Of a DNA stretch of 37,464 nucleotides, positions 7,205-15,722 are shown in pieces. The notes under the pieces are model-generated. The model was given only the letters and a program-made list of their open reading frames with translations. It was not told where the DNA came from and ran no database searches. Each line of letters opens with the position of its first letter. The stretch's first letter is position 1. The translations under genes and the position numbers were made by a program. The stretch spans positions 1 through 37,464 of the forward strand of contig ONRQ01000014.1 of assembly GCA_900320285.1 (NCBI GenBank). Direction: 5' to 3'. Source of the stretch: an uncultured Eubacteriales bacterium. Its GTDB lineage: Bacteria; Bacillota; Clostridia; Peptostreptococcales; Anaerovoracaceae.

Positions 7205-8104
7205 ATGCCATCGACAAAAGAGATAAAAAACCGAATAAAAAGTGTCAGCGACACTCAGAAGATCACAAACGCGATGTATCTTATCTCTTCGACCAAGATG
7301 CGGCGCGCCCGCAAGGAAGCTGAGGAGACAAAGCCGTACTTTGACCTTCTGAGAAAGGAGATCCGCAGGATGTTCGCCATAGAAGGCGACATCACAAGCC
7401 GGTACTATGACGCTGCAGTCGATGAGGCTGTGGCAGGAGGACGTAACGGCATCCTTGTAATCACAGGCGATAAGGGCCTTGCGGGAGCCTACAACCAGAA
7501 CGTCATAAAGGAAGCGCTTGCGCTGATGGACAAGAGCGACGAGTACAGGCTGTATATTGTCGGAGATTTCGGATGGAGATTTTTCAGGACTCACGGAATA
7601 CAGATCTGCGAGGACTTTGCCCATTCGATGAATCAGCCGTCACTTGCGATGGCAAGAGACATAACACGCGAGCTTCTCGATGACTTCGACGATGGACTGT
7701 TTGACAGGCTGTACGTATGCTACACGGAGTTTTCAGGCGGCCTGAGTTTCGGAAACGCGATGCATGACAGGCTCATTCCTTTCGACAGGGATGACTTCGT
7801 GCCGGAGGGTACTGAAACGGATGTAAACGCTTCGACCGTATTTGAGTACGAGCCTGATGTGAAGACAGTACTCGAGAGAATAATGCAGTCGTATCTTGTC
7901 GGATACGTTTACTCGGCGCTGGTCAACAGCTATTCATCCGAGCAGAGCGCAAGGATGATGGCTATGGACTCAGCTAATGAGAACGCGAGCGAGCTGCTCG
8001 ACCAGCTCACACTTGAATTTAACCACCTCAGACAGAACGCGATAACACAGGAGATAACCGAAATCTCATCCGGAGCGCGAAGTTTAAGGAGTAAAAATCA
8101 ATAA
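7205..8104 (+). CDS. atpG: F1Fo ATP synthase subunit gamma
   Basis: Gamma is the rotating central shaft of F1. The 299-residue protein has the N-terminal coiled-coil helix (MPSTKEIKNRIKSVSDTQKI followed by TNAMYLISSTKMRRA), the Rossmann-like core (GILVITGDKGLAGAYNQNVI), and the C-terminal helix (MMAMDSANENASELLDQLTL, then NHLRQNAITQEITEISSGA). It starts 3 bases after atpA. The stop codon is immediately followed by the 5' strand of a long RNA stem (8106 on), so translation ends exactly where the structured RNA begins. Confidence 0.96.
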   Translation: MPSTKEIKNRIKSVSDTQKITNAMYLISSTKMRRARKEAEETKPYFDLLRKEIRRMFAIEGDITSRYYDAAVDEAVAGGRNGILVITGDKGLAGAYNQNVIKEALALMDKSDEYRLYIVGDFGWRFFRTHGIQICEDFAHSMNQPSLAMARDITRELLDDFDDGLFDRLYVCYTEFSGGLSFGNAMHDRLIPFDRDDFVPEGTETDVNASTVFEYEPDVKTVLERIMQSYLVGYVYSALVNSYSSEQSARMMAMDSANENASELLDQLTLEFNHLRQNAITQEITEISSGARSLRSKNQ

Positions 8105-8105
8105 T

Positions 8106-8316
8106 GGGATTTAATAATACTTCGACGGGTGACTCGAGGACGCCGGCACTTAGCGACTGGCAAACCGAAGGTGAAGACAGAGCTTAGTACCGCTGCGTCC
8201 GAATGAAATGCTTTCTTGTTCACCACGGCGTTGCCGTAGTGTAGAAAGCATTAATCTACGTCGGCAAGCTCCTTCGATAACAGCGAGAGCGTGCCCGGCA
8301 AGTATTATTAAAGCCC
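8106..8316 (+). ncRNA. Large structured RNA between atpG and atpD (raiA-class candidate)
   Basis: The 239-base gap between atpG and atpD folds into an elaborate RNA. The closing stem pairs 8110-8122 with 8300-8312 (13 bp, no mismatch), extended outward by GGG 8106-8108 / CCC 8314-8316 and inward by CGGG 8126-8129 / CCCG 8294-8297. Inside are GGACGC 8138-8143 / GCGTCC 8195-8200 continued by CGG 8144-8146 / CCG 8190-8192. There is also a long hairpin of 10 bp (8207-8216 / 8243-8252) topped by 8221-8229 / 8233-8241, and a short GCTC/GAGC stem (8268-8271 / 8287-8290). Unpaired stretches (GGTGACTC, CACTTAGC, GGCAAACC, GAGCTTAGTACC) look like conserved-motif RNA. Size and motifs resemble my memory of raiA RNAs of Firmicutes; I could not run a covariance search, so the class name is tentative. 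The structure itself is strong. Confidence 0.8.
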
Positions 8317-8331
8317 ATCTAATGAACTTAA

Positions 8332-9729
<1,398 letters not shown>

Positions 9730-9749
9730 GGAATAACAGAGGTTTTGAA

Positions 9750-10187
9750 ATGGCGACGTTCAAATTGCACTTTATGGCAAGTGAACATATGGTATATGAC
9801 GGCGATGCTGAATCTGTATCACTGATGACTACGGAAGGCAGCATCGGTATCTTGGCGTACCATTCAAACCTTATAATGGCTGTTGTTCCGGGCATCGTTG
9901 AGTATGTACCGGTGGGTGAAGCAGCTGATAAGGCCGGGATGTCCGGCAAGCAGATATCGGTCGTATCGGATGGACTCCTTAAGGTTGAGAACAACGAGGT
10001 GATGATCCTTGTTGACACCGCGGAGAATCCTGAAGAGATCGATGAAGCAAGAGCAAGACGTGCTGAGGAGAAGGCAAGAGAGGATCTTAAGAGGGCAAAT
10101 TCCAACAGGGATGTGGCGCTTGCGAGCGCTGAGCTCTCAAGAGCAATGAGCCGTATAAAAGCTTCGAGGCACAAACATACTCTGTAA
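9750..10187 (+). CDS. atpC: F1Fo ATP synthase subunit epsilon
   Basis: The 145-residue product is the F1 epsilon subunit, part of the central stalk and a brake on ATP hydrolysis. The N-terminal beta-sandwich reads FKLHFMASEHMVYDGDAESV, TTEGSIGILAYHSNLIMAVV and SVVSDGLLKVENNEVMILVD. The C-terminal helical hairpin reads NPEEIDEARARRAEEKARED and ALASAELSRAMSRIKASRHK. It is the last gene of the atp operon. The 92-base gap that follows contains CAGGC/GCCTG pairing but no T-tract, so transcription may continue into the next gene. Confidence 0.93.
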   Translation: MATFKLHFMASEHMVYDGDAESVSLMTTEGSIGILAYHSNLIMAVVPGIVEYVPVGEAADKAGMSGKQISVVSDGLLKVENNEVMILVDTAENPEEIDEARARRAEEKAREDLKRANSNRDVALASAELSRAMSRIKASRHKHTL

Positions 10188-10279
10188 AAGTGACAGGGGG
10201 TCTTCAGGCAGAAAACAGACGCCTGTAATAACGGACGCAGGAATCTGCACCAGAATATACTTGGAGAGGAATAACTGAA

Positions 10280-12352
10280 TTGAGGACGATACTGTCCATA
10301 TTTAGAAGTGATATCGGTTCTTTAAGCCGGCGCTTTTTTGCGCTGGCTATTATAGTGGCGATTTCTGTGCTTCCGGCTCTTTACGCGTGGGTGAACATAT
10401 TTGCCAATGCGAATCCTTATGCAAACACCGGTGAAATACAGATCGCCGTCGCTTCGCTTGACCCGGGTCTCGACCTTGAAGATGGGACACACATCAATAT
10501 GGCTGAAGAAGTAGCGGAGGATCTGAAAACCAGCGACAAGATCGGCTGGCAGTTCCCGGAATCCGCTGATGAGGCCATAGAGGGTGTGAAGTCGGGCAAG
10601 TACTACGCCGCTGTTGTTTTCGAAGACAATTTTACATATAACATGTATCACTTTGAGCAGGCCCTTCTCGATAACAGGGCGCCGCTCACATATTACGAGA
10701 ACCAGAAGAGGAATGCAATCGCGCCTAAGATAACCGAGACCGCGGTGACCAACCTTCAGCAGTCCATAAAGACAACGTATCTGGAGACTGTTTTCGGCTT
10801 CATTTTTGATGAGACCAATGATATCGCGGACGAGCTGTCAGAAGATGATACCTCTGATGATGTGATTGCCCGTCTTAAGGACCTCAGGGATACGCTCAGG
10901 GCGTACGATTCCTCGATAAGCGCCTTTACGGATAAGAGCGCCAATATACATTCCGGCATAAAGGACGCGAAGAAAAAGCTGTCAAGCGCGAGCAAGACAG
11001 CGGGGAAATCCGCTTCGGACGCTGAGAAGGATCTTACGAAAGCAAAGAAGACACTTGAGGTTTTAAAGAAGATCCTTGTTAACAGGGAGACCCGCATTGA
11101 GAAAGAAAGGGCCTCACTCGAAGAAGTGGTCAATAAGATCACCGCTGGAGGATTATCCGAAGAGGAAAAAGCAGCTCTGATTGCGGAAGCCGGCGAGAAA
11201 GCAAATGTACTCAAATCTGATCTCGAAGGTTTGCTTGCGCTGTTCCCTGAGTCCGAGGATTCAGCCTCGATCATGGCCCTGAGGGCAGTACTGAGTGCCA
11301 TGATAAGTGATGTAGATACGCTGACGACTGCGTTCTCGAATCCTACGGCAATTCCGGCGATAATGGAGGAGCTGAAGAAGCTGAGCCAGAAATCGCTCAG
11401 TGATTCCGTGGAGTCACTTATAAGCACCATCGACAGGACTATGGAACTCATGGATCCGCTGATGAACAGTATGTCATCAATGCTGAGCGGCATGTCACCT
11501 GTGCTGGACAGCGCAGATAATACCGTAAGCGAGCTTGATAACTCACTGCTCCAGATGCAGACGGTATTCCGCATGGCTGCAGACAAGATAGATGACATCA
11601 TCGAAAGAGTAGAGGCGGTTTCTGAGAGCGACAGACTTGCGCTTCTGATCGACCTGCTGGGCGGAGACCCTGAGGCGTATGCGAAATTCTTCTCATCACT
11701 GGTTGACGTCGAAGTTGAAGAGGTCTATTCGGTCGCTTCATATGGTGCCGCGATGGCTCCGTTCTACTCGGTGTTAGCGATATGGGTCGGCGGGGTAATA
11801 CTCATATCCATCCTGAAGACTCATATAGACAGAAAGAAATTCCCGGGCGCTACTGAATCCCAGGCATTTTTCGGACGCTTCCTGCTGTTCTTCCTCATCG
11901 GGCAGATGCAGGCGGCGGTCATTGTGGCGGGAGATATATTCCTGCTCGACTGCCAGCCGGTACATCCGTGGCTGATGTGGTTCTCGGCAGCGGTCACAAG
12001 CTTCGTATTCGTACTGCTGATCTATGCTCTCACGATCTCATTCGGAGACATAGGCAAGGCGATAGTTGTCGTGATCATGGTGCTCCAGATAGCGGGATCG
12101 AGCGGCTCGTATCCTATAGAAATACTTCCGCCGGTATTCGGAAAGATCTACAAGTTCTTCCCGTTCCCGCACGCAATCAACGCGATGAGAGAAGCTCTTT
12201 GCGGCACATACAGGCACGACTTTACGAAATACCTTGCATACCTGCTCATCTTTGCCGCAGTCGGACTTGCGATAGGGCTGCTCATAAGGAAGCCTTTCCT
12301 TGGCATGAACAGCTTTGTATCTGAAAAGATCGAAGAAACGGAGGTGCTGTGA
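10280..12352 (+). CDS. YhgE/Pip-family membrane protein (first copy)
   Basis: The 690-residue product belongs to the YhgE/Pip (phage infection protein) group, ABC-2-like membrane proteins whose physiological role is poorly defined. It has one N-terminal membrane helix (about 17-38), the family hallmark PALYAWVNIFANANPYANTG and KNAIAPKITE-like segment (NQKRNAIAPKITETAV), a long extracellular coiled-coil part (about 190-480), and five C-terminal membrane helices from about 492 to 680, including IAGSSGSYPIEILPPVFGKI. The start is TTG at 10280 with GAGAGGA 9 bases upstream. It overlaps the next gene by one base, suggesting translational coupling. Confidence 0.9.
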   Translation: MRTILSIFRSDIGSLSRRFFALAIIVAISVLPALYAWVNIFANANPYANTGEIQIAVASLDPGLDLEDGTHINMAEEVAEDLKTSDKIGWQFPESADEAIEGVKSGKYYAAVVFEDNFTYNMYHFEQALLDNRAPLTYYENQKRNAIAPKITETAVTNLQQSIKTTYLETVFGFIFDETNDIADELSEDDTSDDVIARLKDLRDTLRAYDSSISAFTDKSANIHSGIKDAKKKLSSASKTAGKSASDAEKDLTKAKKTLEVLKKILVNRETRIEKERASLEEVVNKITAGGLSEEEKAALIAEAGEKANVLKSDLEGLLALFPESEDSASIMALRAVLSAMISDVDTLTTAFSNPTAIPAIMEELKKLSQKSLSDSVESLISTIDRTMELMDPLMNSMSSMLSGMSPVLDSADNTVSELDNSLLQMQTVFRMAADKIDDIIERVEAVSESDRLALLIDLLGGDPEAYAKFFSSLVDVEVEEVYSVASYGAAMAPFYSVLAIWVGGVILISILKTHIDRKKFPGATESQAFFGRFLLFFLIGQMQAAVIVAGDIFLLDCQPVHPWLMWFSAAVTSFVFVLLIYALTISFGDIGKAIVVVIMVLQIAGSSGSYPIEILPPVFGKIYKFFPFPHAINAMREALCGTYRHDFTKYLAYLLIFAAVGLAIGLLIRKPFLGMNSFVSEKIEETEVL

Positions 12353-12849
12353 TGGACAGAAAAAAGCAGGACATCCGTTATGAAGACCTCTACAACAGGC
12401 TGCTCGACCGCGGCATGGCTTTGCATGAAAGCAACAAGAAGAGGATAAGAGTGGGATTGGTGCTTCTTGGCGTATTCACTGTCCTTATGATACTCATACG
12501 CCTTATCACCGATAGCGACAGGGTCGTATTCATGATCCTGTGGGTTGTCGGAATGTTCGCCATATCCGTTTATCTCATAAGTGTTGAATACATAGACGAT
12601 TCGATACGCAAGACGCTCGAAGACGTGAGCGACAGAGAGGCAGATTTCGGCGTGCTTCTGCCTGATTCAGAGCAGGTTCGCGAGAAGGTGCAGACCCGTC
12701 TGCAGGAGAAGCACGAAGAGATTCAGAGCCATATACAGGAGAGGCACGAGGAGATTCAGAGCCACATACAGGAGAAGCACGAGGAGATACACGCCCATTA
12801 TATGGAACACAGGCGTGAAAAAGCTCCGGAAAGTGAGGATGAAGAATGA
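12352..12849 (+). CDS. Two-TM membrane protein with 11-residue coiled-coil repeats
   Basis: This 165-residue protein lies between two YhgE genes and overlaps both (by one base at the start and ATGA at the end). It has two membrane helices (about 33-52 and 58-78). After a short charged segment come three consecutive 11-residue units LQEKHEEIQSH, IQERHEEIQSH and IQEKHEEIHAH (residues 117-149), then an acidic end. A hendecad fits a right-handed coiled coil and the His-Glu content is striking. I chose ATG 12352 with GGAGG 5-7 bases upstream over the GTG at 12349. Function unknown; the operon position suggests it assembles with the YhgE pair. Confidence 0.85.
   Translation: MDRKKQDIRYEDLYNRLLDRGMALHESNKKRIRVGLVLLGVFTVLMILIRLITDSDRVVFMILWVVGMFAISVYLISVEYIDDSIRKTLEDVSDREADFGVLLPDSEQVREKVQTRLQEKHEEIQSHIQERHEEIQSHIQEKHEEIHAHYMEHRREKAPESEDEE
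12700..12798 (+). repeat. Three tandem 33-bp repeats in the small membrane protein
   Basis: Units at 12700-12732, 12733-12765 and 12766-12798 encode the three 11-residue hendecads. Units one and two are nearly identical in DNA, so the array could change length by slippage or recombination. Confidence 0.85.
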
Positions 12850-14990
12850 AGAACATCCTCAATATAATCAGACATGATCTTAAAAAAATAACAGGAAGCG
12901 TGGTAGCCATCATAACAATAATGGGGCTTTGCCTTGTGCCTTGCTGCTATGCGTGGTTCAATATTCTATCGAACTGGGCTCCTTACGAGTCGGATGCTAC
13001 AGGGCGCATCTCGGTAGCAGTTGCCAATATGGACGAGGGCCATACGGCAGCTGGGCTCTCCATAAATGTAGGCGATAAAATCGTTGAGGCGCTCGGAGGG
13101 AATGATGACATAGGCTGGATCTTCGTTGAAAACGATGAAGATGCCATAAAAGGAGTCTATTCAGGTGATTATTATGCTGCACTCGTGATACCTGAGGACT
13201 TCAGCGCGGGCGTGCTCAGCTTCCTGAACGGCGACCTCACAAATCCTAAGCTGAAATACTACGAAAATGAGAAGAAGAATGCTATCGCTCCTAAGATAAC
13301 CGGCAAGGCAAAGACTGCCGTGCAGGAGGAAGTGAACGCGGCATTCGTAGAAACTCTGGCGGGCTATGTATCCGACGCTGCATCCGTGGCAGAGGCGAAC
13401 GGACTCGACCCGCAGCAGATGCTGGCAGATCTGGCAAACAGGATAGACGATCTGAGCAGAGATCTGACGAGCTGCATAGCGCTTGCGAACTCGGCAGCCG
13501 GGCTCACGGACGCAGCCGGGAATCTCCTCGACGTGTCGGATGAATTCATCGGAAGCACGCATGATGTGTTCAAGGCCAATGACAAGATCCTGGCAGAGGC
13601 TCAGGAGGAGCTCGCTAAGATTAAAAAAGCGGACACGTCAAAGCTCGATGACGCGAACAAAAAAATAGAGGATACGGCTTCTTCGCTCAAGACCTTCGAT
13701 ACCGTTGCGGTCGAACTGCTCAGCGCGAGCGACCTTGCTTATAACACATTCCTGGACCTCAACAGGGACAAATGGGTAAGCAGGTACAGTACCATGAAGA
13801 CCCGCGCAGACGAGCAGGCTAAATACCTGAAGGAGGAAGGCTTCACTGCCCTGAGCGAGAGGTTCGAAGAACTATCTGCGACTCTCGGGGACATAATATC
13901 CGGGCTCGAACAGCTGGACAAAAACATGGATTATGCTGAACGCGAGCCTATAATCAAAAAGATTTCCGAGGATAATGATAAGGCAAAAGAGCTGACTGAA
14001 AAAATACAGGAGCAGATAAAAACTGACATAGACGGCAATCTCGAGACGGCACTTGCAAACACGAGGACATCCTTGTCGGGCTTCCGCAAGATCATGTCGG
14101 GTGCAGACAAGGGCCTGTCGTCACTTGGCAAGAACCTCGGCTCATACGGAAACGCGCTTTCGAAGCTCCAGTCGAGCATCAACACGACTTCCTCAAATCT
14201 GGAGACACTTCAGGACGGGACGGGCTCACTGAGCGATATTCTCATGAACGCATCAGGCAACGACCTGCTGGAGAAGCTGAACCACCTTATGGCAAATGAC
14301 GAGGCTGCGGTCGCGGAGTATCTCGCTAATCCGGTGGGGATGGACAAAGAGGTATTCTGGTCAATAGAAAACTACGGCTCGTCAATGGCGCCGTTCTACA
14401 CGGTGCTCGCCCAGTGGGTAGGAGCGCTGCTGACTGCGGTTCTCATAAAAGTGAGAATCAAGAAGAGAGAAGACCTTACAAATCTGAGACTCCATGAATG
14501 GTATTTCGGAAGACTGGGACTCTACCTGCTGGTAGGCATCCTGCAGGCCCTTGTGGTCTCTGCCGGCGATCTGCTGTATGTGCGCATACAATGCGTGGCG
14601 CCGCTCAGATTCGTGCTGCTCGCATGCATCAACAGCATCGTCTTCATGATGATCAACTATGCGCTGGTATTTGCGCTCGACAACATCGGGCTTGGCGCAG
14701 GCGTTATCATACTGGTGCTGCAGGTTGCAGGCTCCGGCGGAACATATCCGGTCGAGGTACTTCCGGGCATATTCAGGACGCTGTACCCGTTCATGCCATT
14801 CCGCTATGCGATGGATGCCATGCGCGAATGCATAGGCGGCATGTACGGCAACACCTACTGGGTCTGCATAGGAATACTGCTGCTGTTCGCACTTTTCTCG
14901 GTGGCATTCGGCATGGCACTTTACAGCCCGGCAAGGAAGCTGAACGAGACAATAGCAGCGAGCAAGGCTAAATCAGAAATAATGCTCTAA
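12846..14990 (+). CDS. YhgE/Pip-family membrane protein (second copy)
   Basis: The 714-residue product is a paralogue of the YhgE protein at 10280. Shared elements are the N-terminal helix with CLVPCCYAWFNILSNWAPYE, the KYYENEKKNAIAPKITGKAK segment, a long coiled-coil extracellular domain (about 180-500), and five C-terminal helices starting with SSMAPFYTVLAQWVGALL and containing LQVAGSGGTYPVEVLPGIF. The overall architecture is the same as the first copy but sequence identity is modest outside the hallmarks. It overlaps the upstream gene by ATGA and is followed 30 bases later by a strong terminator, so it ends the operon. Confidence 0.9.
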   Translation: MKNILNIIRHDLKKITGSVVAIITIMGLCLVPCCYAWFNILSNWAPYESDATGRISVAVANMDEGHTAAGLSINVGDKIVEALGGNDDIGWIFVENDEDAIKGVYSGDYYAALVIPEDFSAGVLSFLNGDLTNPKLKYYENEKKNAIAPKITGKAKTAVQEEVNAAFVETLAGYVSDAASVAEANGLDPQQMLADLANRIDDLSRDLTSCIALANSAAGLTDAAGNLLDVSDEFIGSTHDVFKANDKILAEAQEELAKIKKADTSKLDDANKKIEDTASSLKTFDTVAVELLSASDLAYNTFLDLNRDKWVSRYSTMKTRADEQAKYLKEEGFTALSERFEELSATLGDIISGLEQLDKNMDYAEREPIIKKISEDNDKAKELTEKIQEQIKTDIDGNLETALANTRTSLSGFRKIMSGADKGLSSLGKNLGSYGNALSKLQSSINTTSSNLETLQDGTGSLSDILMNASGNDLLEKLNHLMANDEAAVAEYLANPVGMDKEVFWSIENYGSSMAPFYTVLAQWVGALLTAVLIKVRIKKREDLTNLRLHEWYFGRLGLYLLVGILQALVVSAGDLLYVRIQCVAPLRFVLLACINSIVFMMINYALVFALDNIGLGAGVIILVLQVAGSGGTYPVEVLPGIFRTLYPFMPFRYAMDAMRECIGGMYGNTYWVCIGILLLFALFSVAFGMALYSPARKLNETIAASKAKSEIML

Positions 14991-15020
14991 AGGAATCTCT
15001 TTGAATCATTTCATCGGCAG

Positions 15021-15056
15021 TTGACGGGGAACACATTTCCCTGTCAATTTTTTTTT
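15021..15056 (+). terminator. Rho-independent terminator after the YhgE operon
   Basis: TTGACGGGGAA (15021-15031) pairs with TTCCCTGTCAA (15037-15047) through 11 bp with one G-U pair and a five-base loop, followed by nine T residues (15048-15056). Confidence 0.93.
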
Positions 15057-15093
15057 ATTTGTTCTTATTCTGGAAATTCCGGCGGTATCGTTG

Positions 15094-15174
15094 TTCGTCC
15101 TTATCTGCCGTGTTTGATGAAAAAGCACGAAATTATTCGTGCCTGATAGCCTTTTTTTAAATTTGAAGGACGAA
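15094..15174. repeat. Nested palindromic element, copy 1
   Basis: An outer stem TTCGTCCTT (15094-15102) / AAGGACGAA (15166-15174) encloses a 7-bp hairpin GCACGAA (15125-15131) / TTCGTGC (15136-15142) with loop ATTA. A second copy with the same inner hairpin lies 240 bases downstream. The region codes for no convincing protein. Confidence 0.6.
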
Positions 15175-15330
15175 TCGCTCTCCACTGAAATATGCTGCAC
15201 TTGAGTGAAAAGTGTCAATTATGCATAGATATTCATAAGAATGGGTTTTCTTAATGGAAATCGTTGCATTGTAAGCGATCTATTCCCAACACAGATAAAG
15301 GAGGACGGGTTGTGCGGCTGTTCTGTAACA

Positions 15331-15423
15331 AACATGTTCGTGCTCGTGTTGATGAATATGCCACATAAGCACGAAATTATTCGTGCTTTAGCGTAATTTC
15401 GGCAAAATGAGTACGAACATGTT
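15331..15423. repeat. Nested palindromic element, copy 2
   Basis: An outer stem AACATGTTCGTGCTC (15331-15345) / GAGTACGAACATGTT (15409-15423) of 15 bp with one G-U pair encloses the same inner hairpin GCACGAA (15369-15375) / TTCGTGC (15380-15386), extended to AAGCACGAA/TTCGTGCTT. The right arm is itself part of a 16-bp palindrome TACGAACA/TGTTCGTA. An 18-codon GTG ORF (15312-15368) with AAAGGAGG at 15297 runs into the element; it may be spurious. Confidence 0.6.
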
Positions 15424-15490
15424 CGTATTCATAATATGCATAAACAACAATCACATCATAAACGGATGGTCTTCTTGTCTGTCTTTCCCA

Positions 15491-15519
15491 TTGTTAGCGC
15501 AAGTCATTTGTGTTAAAAT
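15491..15519 (+). promoter_or_regulatory. Sigma-A-type promoter of the SRP RNA
   Basis: TTGTTA (15491-15496), a 17-base spacer and TAAAAT (15514-15519) are followed about seven bases later by the first bases of the SRP RNA. The spacing is ideal for the housekeeping sigma factor. Confidence 0.75.
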
Positions 15520-15525
15520 GGAGAG

Positions 15526-15672
15526 CGAAATCGGGCGGGCGGCCTGCTGTGCGCGGGGGCCCTGCGCAATGGGGCACCGTGAACCATGTCAGGACCGAGA
15601 GGTAGCAGCATTAAGCGATCTGTCCTGTGTGCCGCAGATCAGCCTCTGCGTACTGCAGACCGCCCGCTTATT
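15526..15672 (+). ncRNA. ffs: Signal recognition particle RNA (small, 4.5S-like)
   Basis: The conserved SRP domain IV is plain: GTCAGGACC, then the tetraloop GAGA and GGTAGCAGC followed by ATTAAG (about 15588-15615), which binds Ffh. The ends pair as GCGGGCGG (15535-15542) with CCGCCCGC (15660-15667), followed by TTATTTTATT as a likely terminator. At about 145 bases it is closer to the short 4.5S form than to the long Bacillus type with an Alu domain. The tetraloop is GAGA rather than the common GGAA, still a GNRA fold. Its place directly upstream of dnaX is the classic Gram-positive arrangement. Confidence 0.92.
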
Positions 15673-15722
15673 TTATTAGAGTTAAAGGGTGCTGCCATGC
15701 ACCGTTTTTAAAAGAGGTACCG

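Noticed and set aside
6887-7624. 245-codon minus-strand frame opposite the end of atpA and start of atpG
   Set aside because: It crosses two real genes, has the same shadow composition and no ribosome site.
15411-15426. LexA (SOS) box candidate in TACGAACATGTTCGTA
   Set aside because: The Gram-positive SOS box needs CGAAC-N4-GTTCG; here only two bases separate the halves, and the sequence is explained as part of the outer stem of the palindromic element.
15407-15679. 90-codon plus-strand frame before dnaX
   Set aside because: It runs through the promoter and body of the SRP RNA and has no ribosome site.
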